The notes: generated by a model not told the origin, from the sequence alone. DNA of 64,000 nucleotides from Pomphorhynchus laevis (GCA_012934845.2 WNNJ02003027.1:124001-188000); one strand, 5' to 3'; shown: positions 46,242 through 58,964, counted from the stretch's first letter. Translations and numbers: made by a program.

Positions 46242-49200
46242 AAATTTTTAAAAAAAATTTTTTTAATACCAGTTTTTATTATAAAAATAAACAACAAATA
46301 CACATAATATCCTTAAATTTGTTTGCTTTTTGATCAGTCATTGATGTAAATCTTAGACGCTTGCCCATCTTTTACTATGTTTGATAATACTGTGCTTGTT
46401 CGTTTATTCTAAGCCTTGTAGCACGTATACAAACCGATGCACTAACTGCAATGGCGACACTGATTTTTGATTTCAGCCTAGAAATACATTCGCTGTATGC
46501 AAGCTTATTACGATCAGCAGATTTGGCTGCTATCCATTTTAGTATTTTATCTGTCTCAGGTCCAATACCACCTGACGTAGAAAATATAAGAGGAAAGAAA
46601 GTACCTCTTTCTATATCTGCAATTCGTTCACCGTACTTTGCATATTTCCGCTGTTGATGGTATATATGGCATTCGAGAGGAGTTTTGCAAGAGTATGTAG
46701 GTGCCAAAGAGCTGTAAATACATATGTCCAAAAAGGATCGCACCATATTTCCTCCGAAAATTCCTCTACAAGCTATATCAGACCGCGCTTGATCATCAGA
46801 GCAGGTTGTTGGCTTATTAAATACGTAGTTGTTTGGTATAGATCGTAAACATGGCTCAATTTGCACGTCACAGCATACCCCTACAAGTTCCTTAGCTACA
46901 ATGTCTCTCACTAAGTTATGTCTGATAATAGTCATGGCACCAGTATGACATGACAATGCATGAGAAGTTGTAAAGTAAGAACCACAAGCACATTTTAGTG
47001 ATGTTTCGCTTGCTTTTAGATTGTATCTTGCGCATATTGCGTCTTGGAACTCTTGTGAATTTAGCCTCGTATGTCTCATTCGGGTTGGTTTGGTACATAG
47101 CCACGAAGATGCTCCCTTGTCCGAAGCAAACTTTATTAAATTTTGCAGATATAATCTTAATTCCATGCGAATGGCTTCACTTTCTAATGATGCAATGACC
47201 ATCTTTTCTTGTTTAATCAACTTTGCTGCTTGATTTTGAGAGGTTATAAGCTGATCTCCCACTTCTTCTAGTAACAGTGGCATGCACATTTTTCGGGATC
47301 GAACATATTCTTGTTTGGCAACCTCCATCGGGTTTAAAATCCCCAAACCACCATATTTCGTCGGCATCATATAAATCTGTTCCAGCTCATTGTTTTCATC
47401 GTTTTGACCTATAATCTTTGGAATCAATTTCTTTGTAATCAAGTCTTTCAACGGCTTAAACCAAATAGGTTTAGTTGGACATGTGCGCATAAGGTATGTC
47501 CGCTTATGTTGCAGTGCACATCTTAAAACAAAGTATGCCACCTGGGCATCAATATCTGCAATTTCTGATAAATTTTCTACCATTTTAAGCCAGGTTGCAA
47601 TCTTTGATTTTACAATATTTTCAATGAACTCGTCAGCCCCACAAGGCGATCCAAGTGCGACGATTCCTTGGAAGGTTATTTCTATTTTAGTGTTGTTAAA
47701 CAAAATCTTCGTAGTTTCTCCGTCGTTGGGATGAACCAATAATTTGCATTTTGTTTCGTTTATATGAAAACCATATTTTTCTCCTATCTGATTAAGTCTT
47801 TGCCAAACTTTATGTAATTGATCAACTGGCCCTACACAGCATGCGTCGTCGGCATACCATCTATGTACGACATTATTCGAACATTTTTGAAGTTCATTGA
47901 TTAACGGAATTGAAGCCGCTGCAAATGCCGCCATTGCGAGCGGATCACCTTGTGTAAAACCTTCTCTCGAATTTATTGCCTCGTCCTTAATACATAATAT
48001 TGGGGAATTTTGATAGCAGTTCGTAAGTGCAGTATATAAAGACGGGCATGTAAATTTAATGTTTTTCAACGCAAGCTGTCGGTTGACTAGATTAAAGGCA
48101 TTCGTTGCGTCAATCTGAAGTATACCATAATCATCATTTTGTTCAAATAATTCCCTTATTGAGTGTACTGCAGCCTCAGCACCACAACGCTGACCAGCAC
48201 ATAATTGTACACTTCCAGCCACTTTCTGTAAATCAGTCGAAATTACGGTAAGGATAGTCTTTGAAATTATTCTACGGCTAACTTCACCTATGCCAATTGG
48301 CCTAACTCCTGGATTTTTATCGAGCGGTATTAATCTACTTGCCATTAACGCTTCAGCATTCAGTGAACTGATCTTATTAGATGCTATTTTAATGGATAAT
48401 TCTGCTAACGCATTAGAAAGTCTCATTGACTCATCCCCATAATTATGTAAAATATCGTACCAATCTTCAGCATCCAAACCTGAAGGTCCACAACTTCCAT
48501 GAGTTTTCTTTGATGCTTGCCTAATGTGATTATAATCAATTTCAAGAAATACGCTACTATGATGGTCTTGGCAGCCTGGTAATCGATGTTTAAGTATAAC
48601 TTCTGGATTTGCAGGTGCACCTTGAGGATGGAGAAGTAATAACTTATCTCTTACCTTTATATCTAGTACAAAATCATCAATGTCGTGCACTCCAGACGTC
48701 ACTCCATCCGCAGCAAGTAATCTCATCGCACTAGAAACCTTACCGCATAGTACTAATTTTATAAATTTTTTATACCATATATTGTTTTCACTCTGTTCAA
48801 CTGTTCGACCTTTCAATCTTCTGTTAGCCATACGATGTTGCATTACACGGCATTCGTGCACAAGGCTAGTGAGATCATTATTCGCCCATAGGTTCAATCT
48901 GCGCTCGAGAGTTTTTCTTATAATACTTATTTTTTTGCTGTCTACTCTCTGTCTAAGTAATTGGCTAAATATTGTTGCAGTCATTAATGCACAATTTGAG
49001 TCATCACCCGAAGTTGCAGCATCAGCGTATAAATTCGCCATAATCGATACAAATTGTTTGCTAGCATTGCATCTTGGTAGATGAAATATATTCGGGACCC
49101 AGCTTATACATTCTTTAAATAATTTCATTATACTATCATTATCTTTAAAACTATCAGGTGTTGACGTGAAGGACTGATTGCATTTTGGTTCGACACATTC

Positions 49201-49542
49201 CAAGGAATCAACCAAATTCAAAGATGTTCTTTCGAATGGTTCAACATTACTTTTTTTGTTAGAACAATTATAAGCTGCACAGTTAAAACATGTACGTCCG
49301 GCTTTACGACACTTGCAATTTTTACATTTCGCCGCTTGCCCATTGCATGTACAACACTTTATTTCTTCCGAAGGTTTTCCACGTGGCATTTTTCAATTGT
49401 GTATATTAATTGTATTTACTTTAGATTTGTCAGAGCCCTTGTATCTCGGGATGACTGTGTATGTTATTATATCTCGGCAGATTGTAAGTAGTTTATTAAG
49501 CAGCAAAGAAAGTTCAATATAAAAAATTATATAAAAAATTTC
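46242..49542 (-). mobile_element. complete-looking RLE-type non-LTR retrotransposon
   Basis: 3.3 kb element on the minus strand with a single intact frame, a short 5' UTR (49,390-49,542) and a ~130 bp 3' UTR (46,242-46,374). It sits between ~70 bp direct repeats, the expected sign of target-primed insertion with widely staggered nicks. The target is PLE-like 3' UTR sequence, since the right flank continues as PLE UTR (GTTAATTTTTATGAATTGAC near 49,650). The finger-RLE tail places it in the R2/HERO-like group. It looks young and possibly active. Confidence 0.8.
46375..49389 (-). CDS. RLE-type retrotransposon polyprotein (RT + restriction-like endonuclease)
   Basis: 1,004 codons starting at an ATG (49,389) and ending at 46,375, with no break. 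Residues 8-46 form a cysteine cluster (CCTCNGQ, CKNCKCRK, CFNC, NCSNKK) likely to bind zinc. RT: GVRPIGIGEVSRRIISK (361-377), motif A ILQIDATNAFNLVNRQLAL with D427, motif B EGFTQGDPLAMAAFAAAS, motif C RWYADDACCVG with D514/D515. The thumb contains MPTKYGGLGILNP. After it comes GASSWL (759-764), a CCHC finger (C800, C802, H810, C814), RHNLVRDIVAKEL, and a PD-(D/E)xK nuclease with D871, D888 and K915/K918 (QQRKYAKYGERI), then FSTSGGIG. Known roles: the nuclease nicks the target and the RT copies the RNA onto it. All key residues are present. Confidence 0.88.
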   Translation of the reverse strand: MPRGKPSEEIKCCTCNGQAAKCKNCKCRKAGRTCFNCAAYNCSNKKSNVEPFERTSLNLVDSLECVEPKCNQSFTSTPDSFKDNDSIMKLFKECISWVPNIFHLPRCNASKQFVSIMANLYADAATSGDDSNCALMTATIFSQLLRQRVDSKKISIIRKTLERRLNLWANNDLTSLVHECRVMQHRMANRRLKGRTVEQSENNIWYKKFIKLVLCGKVSSAMRLLAADGVTSGVHDIDDFVLDIKVRDKLLLLHPQGAPANPEVILKHRLPGCQDHHSSVFLEIDYNHIRQASKKTHGSCGPSGLDAEDWYDILHNYGDESMRLSNALAELSIKIASNKISSLNAEALMASRLIPLDKNPGVRPIGIGEVSRRIISKTILTVISTDLQKVAGSVQLCAGQRCGAEAAVHSIRELFEQNDDYGILQIDATNAFNLVNRQLALKNIKFTCPSLYTALTNCYQNSPILCIKDEAINSREGFTQGDPLAMAAFAAASIPLINELQKCSNNVVHRWYADDACCVGPVDQLHKVWQRLNQIGEKYGFHINETKCKLLVHPNDGETTKILFNNTKIEITFQGIVALGSPCGADEFIENIVKSKIATWLKMVENLSEIADIDAQVAYFVLRCALQHKRTYLMRTCPTKPIWFKPLKDLITKKLIPKIIGQNDENNELEQIYMMPTKYGGLGILNPMEVAKQEYVRSRKMCMPLLLEEVGDQLITSQNQAAKLIKQEKMVIASLESEAIRMELRLYLQNLIKFASDKGASSWLCTKPTRMRHTRLNSQEFQDAICARYNLKASETSLKCACGSYFTTSHALSCHTGAMTIIRHNLVRDIVAKELVGVCCDVQIEPCLRSIPNNYVFNKPTTCSDDQARSDIACRGIFGGNMVRSFLDICIYSSLAPTYSCKTPLECHIYHQQRKYAKYGERIADIERGTFFPLIFSTSGGIGPETDKILKWIAAKSADRNKLAYSECISRLKSKISVAIAVSASVCIRATRLRINEQAQYYQT

Positions 49543-49612
49543 TATATAAAAAATTATATGAATAATAAATAATTATAAAATATTTTATACAATTTATGTT
49601 TTTATAACGATA
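49543..49612. repeat. ~70 bp target duplication, right
   Basis: Second copy of 46,172-46,241, directly upstream of the 5' end of the retrotransposon. Confidence 0.8.
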
Positions 49613-50229
49613 TAATATATTTTTAAAATTAAAACTAAAGGTTAATTTTTATGAATTGACAAATAAGAAATATACAATGTATCCGAATAAAGGTCATAAT
49701 GTGGAACTGCTATACAACTGAGGTTGCAGAACTGATTAAAAAACAAAGATAAATAAATAATTATATGATAAAATATCTTTGTTTTTATATATAACTAAAA
49801 AATAAAGATTAGATCAGATATCAGTAATTCGTTATCAGACAGCTGAGTCCACATATCTTATATAATGTATAAATAAAGGCTTAATAACACTTATATAATG
49901 TATAGAGGGCTTTATTTATAAAAAAAGCCCTCTATATAATAAAATATAGCCTTTTATAGCCCTTTATATAATTAAATTGAATTATATGTGAATATTAATT
50001 AATGCTCGCTATTTTCATGTATTTTAAATATAAAAAATATTTAAAAAACCAAATATTAAAATATTTTTTTAATATTTAAAATATTAAAAATTTTATCCAT
50101 TTTTTTAATTATAAAATATATTCTGTATTTATAAATACTATCAATAAATACTTTAGATACTTTTAATTAATTATTATATTACAAAAATAAGATGAAAATT
50201 TTAATATAATTTTATAAAATAAAGTTTGA
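49613..50229. other. PLE-like UTR debris, no gene
   Basis: Continuation of the interrupted PLE-type 3' UTR to about 49,740, then AT-rich sequence with a terminal-type motif near 49,840 (CAGCTGAGTCCACAT) and short repeats of CCCTCTATATA/CCCTTTATATA. No gene. Confidence 0.45.
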
Positions 50230-52157
50230 AGTTTGAAGTTTATAAAACTTCAAACTTTGAAAAATTTCTACTTTACGAAGTAGAAATATTCGTAAATATT
50301 TGTAATTTCTGTATTTGTAAAGCCTTTATATTATTTTTTGAGAATAAAAATATACTTTTAAGCTTATATACTTATGAAGTATACTTCATATACTTTTATG
50401 TTTACGAATTTGCTATTTAATTTGTCATACGATGTGTATTTTGTTAATAAATTTAAATTAAAGTTATTAAATGATTAAAAATGGTCTTATTTTTAAATAT
50501 TTGTTTGCATTAAAATTATCCTTTAATAGATAAAGGGCGTGAAGGTAGCAAATATTAAAAATACAATAAAGGATTAAAATAATAAAAAAATGTTTATAGC
50601 CCATTTTATAATTAAATTTAATTATATGAATATTATTTTATGAGTTTCACATTACAAAGTCTCAATTAATTCTAAGGATTAACATAAATACCAATTATAA
50701 GTATTAAAATAGGTTAGTCATTTTATGAATTGATTAATATATAACATTATATATTAATCTATTTGTATAAAATAGATTAATATATATATTAATATAAAAT
50801 AGATTTAACCTATTTATATTAAATTGGTTAAAATAGTTCAGGGTTTACTATGGATGCTTGTTTCTACAATTCTGGCTAATTCTTGAATATCAAATGCTTT
50901 TAAACGATTCTAATTTATTTATTAGAGTATTGAAAATAAATCTGTTACGATTATATTAAATCTTATAAAATATAATTTCACATTTTATAAACAACTAGCT
51001 GTATGTTCGAAATTCCTATTTTGATATTCTATTTGATATTTTTTGTATTTTGTATTTTATCAATTTTGATTTAAATTGACTTAAATGGGCGTGAAGGGAG
51101 CAAATATTAAAGATGCAATAAAAGACGTAAAATAATAAAAAAAAAGTTTATTGCCCTTTATATAATTAAATAAAATTATATGTGAATATTATTTAATGCT
51201 CGCTATTTTCATGTATTCAACTGAGGTTAGCCCTTTATATACAACATTTATTAACGACATGAGCTTAAATAAACCATTTACAGAAACTAATTCAGATAGC
51301 TGAGTCCACGTATCTTATATTATGTATAAATGAAGCCCTCTATATGATAAAATATAGCCTTTTATAGCCCTTTATATAATTAAATTAAATTATATGTGAA
51401 TATTATTTAATGCTCGATATTTTCATGTATTTTAAATATAAAAAATATTTAAAATAAAAAATATTAAAATATTTTTAAATATTTTAAATATTAAAAATTT
51501 TCTTACTTGTTTTAATTATAAAATATATTATGTATTTATAAATACTATCAATAAATACTTTAGATACTTTTAATTAATTGGTATATTACAAAAACAAGAT
51601 GAAAATTTTATTATAATTTTATCAAATAAAAAAAGCACGAAATTTGCTTTTTAACTGATTAATTTATCATGTCAGCGTACTGCGTTCCGTCCGCCTTGCT
51701 ATTATTTATAAATTAAGATAAATAATAAGAAATTCGATAAGATTTTACAGAATTTATATTTATATAACGATACAATTTAAAATTGAAATTTTAAATAAAA
51801 GTCAATTTTTTACGAATCTAATAATCAATAACAGACGAGGTATAAGAATAATAATTGGAGGCATCATGACGAACTGCTATATATTAGGTTTCGGACCTTA
51901 TTCTTCGACCTAACATTTCAGCAGGGGCGAAATATTCGAAGTTTACAAAGTAAATACTATTTGCTTTTCACAAATCTACGAAGCTATTTCACAATTTCAT
52001 AGACTTTCGCGTATCGTATAAAAGTTATTGTTTATCGTTAAATTGTTGTATTTTATATTGTACTTCTAGACATCATGTAATAATCCGCGCACTCGATTTG
52101 AAATTAATTTTCTAACGGCTTTGATTAAGGATCAGTGGCCCAGAAAGATTTATTAAG
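50230..52157. repeat. inverted duplication 2, left arm
   Basis: ~1.93 kb matching 55,783-57,702 in inverted orientation with very few differences. It begins in a palindromic run (AAGTTTGAAG facing CTTCAAACTT) and ends at GGCCCAGAAAGATTTATT. It contains PLE-like 3' UTR sequence in antisense near 51,690-51,960. No gene. Confidence 0.85.
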
Positions 52158-53335
52158 GCTCAGATCAGCTAACTGAGTCTAAGTATTTTATATTATAATA
52201 AATTAGAAACCATTTTAAATAAAAATGCAATAATTAAATAATAATTTACGATAAATAATTATAAATGATAAATTAGTATAAACATTTATGCTATTTATTT
52301 TTATAAAACAAACACCGAGCACAAAATAAACACCGAGCACGAAAATTTATAAAGCAAATTTCCTCTGATGGACATATATATTTAGACAAGTAAAAGTGTT
52401 TAAATGGGAGGATAGTAGCTAAATTATAGCTGACTTGTTTTTAAGCTTTATAGAATATGAATTTGTTCATAACTGTGTAAAAACTAAATCTAAATTATAT
52501 AAATATATGAAATATATGTTTCGATATATTAATGATATATGTGCATTTCACTCTAGCAATTTTTATTCAATAAGTGAACAAATTTATCCAGAAAGCCTTA
52601 TTCTTTATAAAAACTGATATTAACTGAGCTAAGGAGAAACACTTTTGGAAGTGATCAACATTTCTTTAGCAAAATTTAATATATCTTGGTATGAGCATGA
52701 AATATTTTTCATGCTCATACTAATTTTTCATTATTTCAAAATATATGAAATGTATGTTCCGATACATTGATGATATATGTGTATTTAATTCTAATAATTT
52801 TTATTCAATTAGTGTCGATACATTTATGATATATGTGTATTTAATTCTAGCAATTTTTATTCAATTAGTGAACAAATTTATCCAGAAAGCCTCATTCTTA
52901 ATAAAACTAATATTAATGATAAAGAAGGTGTATATCTAGATATGAACATTTAATTAACATTTACTAAAACTACATTAATTTATATCGTAAAGATGACATA
53001 TTTAAATTTACAAGAAACATATTTTTGCATGAGCATTTATGCATGCAATATAATATAAAATATAATACATTAAATAATGAAATTTTAAGAATTACAACAA
53101 TATGTAACGTAATATAAAACGTTATTAATATAAAACGTTATTAATATAAAACGTTTTATTATTTGCATAATATGTAAAATGGATTCTAGTTTTAAAGAAT
53201 GTAAAACTTGGCTTTCTTCAATATTATTTAAATAATTTAATAGTAAAAATAAAATCAAACAAAACTAGAAAATATATAAATCAACACAATAATATTAATA
53301 ACTTTAAGCCTTAAGCGAAACATTTGTGTTGATGA
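52158..53335 (+). mobile_element. broken PLE copy
   Basis: Plus-strand PLE remains between the two arms. A terminal-type motif AGCTAACTGAGTCT lies near 52,168. RT motif B remnant to motif C (SFIEYEFVHNC, RYINDICAF) spans 52,380-52,615, with motif C repeated twice more (52,740-52,830). C-terminal pieces run to about 53,310. UTR follows (53,340-53,640), including two divergent hairpin-type sequences near 53,400-53,450 and 53,535-53,605. Stops and local duplications throughout. Confidence 0.7.
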
Positions 53336-53655
53336 ATGTTAAAATAATGTGTATTATAATAAGATGCTAGATAATCAAATTTCATCAGAGGGAATAGGTC
53401 ATTAGCACGTGTTTGGCCCGCTGCTGTGTTGGGTCGAAGAATAGGGTTGAAGATAAAAAATACTAGATAACATATTTTGTGCTAAAATAAAATCTGACTT
53501 AATAATCACATCAATTATATTACATTAGCTTGTATTTGGCTCACATACTCTGTTGAGTTGAGAAATAGTGACCGACACCTGATAACAAAGCAGTTCCTAC
53601 TGTTGATCTTAAATCTTAATTCTAATGTATTGTATAAATTAATTAGTTTATAAAG

Positions 53656-54047
53656 TCAGAAAATTCATTGAATTTTCGATTCCAGTTTGGAATCATCATC
53701 AGAAATCTGAAACAAGTAAAATGTTAAGGATATAAAAAGAAAACACGTAAAAACAAAAATGCACATTAGGTAGGTGCTCACGTTATGCTGCCAGGTCTAC
53801 GCATGTGTTAGCAAACTTTACAAAGAACGATGCTCAATCCTGGCAGCATAACGTAAAGACCTACATAATGTGCATTTTTGTTTTTACGTGTTTTCTTTTT
53901 ATATCCTTAACATTTTACTTGTTTCAGATTTCTGATGATGATTCCAAACTGGAATCGAAAATTCAATAAATTTTCTGACTCATGCGGGGCGTCTTGCCAT
54001 TTCAATTTTGATCATTTAGCATTGACCCCGAGCACCTTCCGTTTTCA
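53656..54047. mobile_element. foldback retroposon-like element with 12 bp direct repeats
   Basis: 392 bp bounded by the 12 bp direct repeat TAGTTTATAAAG (53,644-53,655 and 54,048-54,059). The first 324 bp fold into a long hairpin: arms of ~145 bp beginning TCAGAAAATTCATTGAATTT. About 68 bp of unique, GC-richer tail (GCGGGGCGTC, GACCCCGAGC) lie between the hairpin and the right repeat, so the inverted repeats are not terminal on the right. No coding capacity. Confidence 0.65.
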
Positions 54048-54059
54048 TAGTTTATAAAG

Positions 54060-55782
54060 ATTTCGAAGTTACATTTGTTTAAATATTTAAATTTTCAATC
54101 TTTAATTTGTTATTCTAAAATGTTTGATCATAAAATAAATTTATTATGAAATGAATTAAAGAATTTATATTTTTTATTTTTATGTAAAAACATGATTTAA
54201 ACTTATTTTTTCGTTATCCATCAGTTTTAATTCGAATCTTTCAATTCTAATAAATGAGCAGGAGTGAATTAATAAAATCATGAAAATATCTTGATATCTA
54301 TCGTTATTAATTATGTAAGTCATATTATGTCACCAAATGGAGGAAAGTAGCGAATGCAGAAATTACAATAAAGTCAAGTAGTAATGCTCACTTTACCCCA
54401 ACGCATGTTGATATTTTAAGTGGAATGATTTGATTTAATGTAAACTGCAAGAACTAATATTAATTTTTCATATTTTATTTTTATTTTCTGTTTTCTTTGC
54501 CTGCTTATTTTTCAGTTAAGGGGCTTAAAAATAAGTGCACTATCTACTTAGTTGCTTATCATTGCCTTATATTAAGCTAAACTTAAAAGTTTTATGGTTA
54601 ACTTGTACTTTTGTTTTTTTGTTAACAATAAAACACGAGTCTATTCTAATTTGAATTTCTAAGCTAAATCCTTTAATTACTTTTAGTATTTTGAAGTTCA
54701 GGTCCATTATTCTTAAGTCAAAGCTTACAGATTGACATATTTATAATACAAATATAAAAATTTTACTCCTAAAAATTATTAACTGATCAGAGGATCAGCT
54801 AAAAACTTTTATTTAATTTTATCCTGATGATAGCAGTTAGCTATCGAAAATTCGATTTCAATAAAAATTCTATTTGCTCCCTTCTTTGATAAGTTAAAAA
54901 TTATTTTTTAAAGTTAATTTTTTTGTTTATAAGCAATAGAATATTTGGTAATTTTGAATTATTATGATAAAAAAAATTTTCAGTAAAAGTTGCCTTATTT
55001 AATAAGGCAACTGTTTTATTTTCCTTAATACAATTAAATATCTGCAGAATGCTAACATCAAATATATGAATATTTCGTTTAATGTATATCAAAATCAATT
55101 TTTAGAAATATTTAACATTTTAATTCAATTTCTACATTTTGATTGGATAATCACTGTTATCAGCAATGCACACAAAAGCAAGCACGTCGCTAATGCATAA
55201 AGGCTTCTCGTTACAATACATTTATCGTATTAAATTAAGTGGCGGAAAATTGCTTTAATCTTTCTAGTCGACTAATAGAGGCTATTGATAATTGAATCTG
55301 ACCAATTAGCATTTTGTATAATACAGAATGCTGTGTCGCTATGATCTAGCAATATGATTGACACGTGCTCTCACTAAAAGTAGATGGTAAAGCAGTTTTT
55401 ATAGTCTTTATTCAACAAACTCGAACTTGTAGCGCCAATGACGCAATTGTTAAGAGCGAACATACTTTAGATAATGCATGTTGATATGCACTTGAATATT
55501 TGAATAAACTACGGATAGTGGTTGACAGGCACTTCAAACCATCGTGTCGACATTTATTTGATGTTTTTGACAGCTTATAGCCGTAACAGTTACTATGGAT
55601 TACTACACGTTTGCTCATTTGGATCTTTTGTAAAATTCAATATATAACGCAAGCTTTTAATCACAAACTAGGCTAAAAGCTCACCGTATTTTTATTTAGT
55701 TTTTTACTTTGAATTGGGTCAACTACGATTTCGGTCAAGCTTTTACTTTTAAAAACACCATAATTAATTTGTTTAAATAAAT
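54060..55782. other. no gene seen
   Basis: AT-rich spacer of inverted duplication 2. The short open frames here are low-complexity and unconvincing. No repeat or RNA gene recognised. Confidence 0.4.
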
Positions 55783-57702
55783 CTTTCTGGGCCACTGATC
55801 CGTAATCAAAGCCGTTAGAAAATTAATTTCAAATCGAGTGCGCGGATTATTACATGATGTCTAGAAGTACAATATAAAATACAACAATTTAACGATAAAC
55901 AATAACTTTTATACGATACGCGAAAGTCTATGAAATTGTGAAATAGCTTCGTAGATTTGTGAAAAGCAAATAGTATTTACTTTGTAAACTTCGAATATTT
56001 CGCCCCTGCTGAAATGTTAGGTCGAAGAATAAGGTCCGAAACCTAATATATAGCAGTTCGTCATGATGCCTCCAATTATTATTCTTATACCTCGTCTGTT
56101 ATTGATTATTAGATTCGTAAAAAATTGACTTTTATTTAAAATTTCAATTTTAAATTGTATCGTTATATAAATATAAATTCTGTAAAATCTTATCGAATTT
56201 CTTATTATTTATCTTAATTTATAAATAATAGCAAGGCGGACGGAACGCAGTACGCTGACATGATAAATTAATCAGTTAAAAAGCAAATTTCGTGCTTTTT
56301 TTATTTGATAAAATTATAATAAAATTTTCATCTTGTTTTTGTAATATACCAATTAATTAAAAGTATCTAAAGTATTTATTGATAGTATTTATAAATACAT
56401 AATATATTTTATAATTAAAACAAGTAAGAAAATTTTTAATATTTAAAATATTTAAAAATATTTTAATATTTTTTATTTTAAATATTTTTTATATTTAAAA
56501 TACATGAAAATAGCGAGCATTAAATAATATTCACATATAATTTAATTTAATTATATAAAGGGCTATAAAAGGCTATATTTTATCATATAGAGGGCTTCAT
56601 TTATACATAATATAAGATACGTGGACTCAGCTATCTGAATTAGTTTCTGTAAATGGTTTATTTAAGCTCATGTCGTTAATAAATGTTGTATATAAAGGGC
56701 TAACCTCAGTTGAATACATGAAAATAGCGAGCATTAAATAATATTCACATATAATTTTATTTAATTATATAAAGGGCAATAAACTTTTTTTTTATTATTT
56801 TACGTCTTTTATTGCATCTTTAATATTTGCTCCCTTCACGCCCATTTAAGTCAATTTAAATCAAAATTGATAAAATACAAAATACAAAAAATATCAAATA
56901 GAATATCAAAATAGGAATTTCGAACATACAGCTAGTTGTTTATAAAATGTGAAATTATATTTTATAAGATTTAATATAATCGTAACAGATTTATTTTCAA
57001 TACTCTAATAAATAAATTAGAATCGTTTAAAAGCATTTGATATTCAAGAATTAGCCAGAATTGTAGAAACAAGCATCCATAGTAAACCCTGAACTATTTT
57101 AACCAATTTAATATAAATAGGTTAAATCTATTTTATATTAATATATATATTAATCTATTTTATACAAATAGATTAATATATAATGTTATATATTAATTAA
57201 TTCATAAAATGACTAACCTATTTTAATACTTATAATTGGTATTTATGATAATCCATAGAATTAATTGAGAATTTGTAATGTGAAACTCATAAAATAATAT
57301 TCATATAATTAAATTTAATTATAAAATGGGCTATAAACATTTTTTTATTATTTTAATCCTTTATTGTATTTTTAATATTTGCTACCTTCACGCCCTTTAT
57401 CTATTAAAGGATAATTTTAATGCAAACAAATATTTAAAAATAAGACCATTTTTAATCATTTAATAACTTTAATTTAAATTTATTAACAAAATACACATCG
57501 TATGACAAATTAAATAGCAAATTCGTAAACATAAAAGTATATGAAGTATACTTCATAAGTATATAAGCTTAAAAGTATATTTTTATTCTCAAAAAATAAT
57601 ATAAAGGCTTTACAAATACAGAAATTACAAATATTTACGAATATTTCTACTTCGTAAAGTAGAAATTTTTCAAAGTTTGAAGTTTTATAAACTTCAAACT
57701 TA
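55783..57702. repeat. inverted duplication 2, right arm
   Basis: Inverted copy of 50,230-52,157. The PLE-type UTR with hairpin is here in plus orientation (55,985-56,110). Beyond 57,702 the sequence departs from the left flank at once. Confidence 0.85.
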
Positions 57703-58964
57703 AAATATTAAATTCAATTTTAAAAAACTATGAACTATTAAATTCGGAAAGTGTCAGCTTTTGCAAGATGTTTTACAATTTTTCTAAATGAAAAATCAGA
57801 CAATAATAGTTGCAATATTAAATACTTCTTTAATACTTTTACTTTTGGAAAAACTCTAAACTTTTCTGAACAGTAAGATCAGATTGTTTAATTCAGCAAT
57901 GCTCAAGAGAATTTTCCTTAAACGAGAAGACAAAAACGCTGTAACTTGGTAATGATATACAATAAAAAGACAATTTATTTCATTAATTTAAAATTGTCAT
58001 TTGACAATAAAATATCTTTAATTTATTTAATTTATTGAATTAATTAATAATCAATTTAATTAATTGATTTGAGATTAAATTTATTAATTATGGTTAATTA
58101 AATTAATTCAATTTATTCTAAATAAAAAATAAAAAAGCTTTACAAAAAGCTTTATCGTAAGGTAGAAATTTTTTTAAAGTTTGAAGTTTAAAAAATATTT
58201 GAAATATTAAATTAAATATATTAATTTAATATTTATATAAAAATATTAAAATTGTCGTTTAAATAAAATTGCCAATAAAATACCTTCAATGTACAACACA
58301 AAGTGACAATACAATTTTATTTACAATAAAATCAACTGAAATATCGGAAACTTTGATAGGCTTTGTGTATTCACATGTGTTTCACCGCTCATTGCTTAAC
58401 AAGCTATCAATATCGAATTTAATTCGCTTACGGCGCCTGCCAGTATTCTGATTAGAAGATAAAGAGTCATGTCGATTTCTTTGTGTGTGCTTGGCTACAT
58501 TGTCACTTGAAATAAATAAATGATAAATAAATGATAACTGATAATAAATGATAAAATGATAATCAAAATTCAGTTTACCGTCAGGTAGTTAAAAATGGCA
58601 TTAATATAATGGTATTATACCATTATAATGGTATAATGTTATATATTAATCAATTCATAAAATTTGACTTTTATTTTAAGTTTCAATTTAAAACTTTAAC
58701 TTTATATAAATAAAATCTTTTTTAATTATTTAAATAATTAAATAAATATAAATATACTAATATTTTTTGTGGAATATATACTGAAATAGTGTTTTATACC
58801 CTTAAGTGACTTACTATATTGTATTGTTTTTAAAATACATAAGCTCAGCTGATCTGATTATTTAGGATCAATTTATCTTCTTTTCTTTAAAATATTTACC
58901 TTTGAGAAATAATGTATCATCAATGTATTGAAACATATATTTCATATCTTGATGTAATTTAGAT
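57703..58964. other. no gene seen
   Basis: AT-rich. A small open frame at 58,269-58,451 lies in slightly less AT-rich sequence but has no recognisable similarity. A short palindrome TATTATACCATTATAATGGT lies near 58,612 and recurs near 59,115. Confidence 0.35.

Noticed and set aside
46451-49084. Several plus-strand frames opposite the RLE polyprotein
   Set aside because: Antisense shadows of the intact minus-strand gene.
50226-50420. 64-codon frame at the start of inverted duplication 2
   Set aside because: Consists of low-complexity AT-rich repeat translation with no similarity.
58269-58451. 60-codon plus-strand frame
   Set aside because: Somewhat balanced composition but no motif, no clear splice sites and no support from neighbours.
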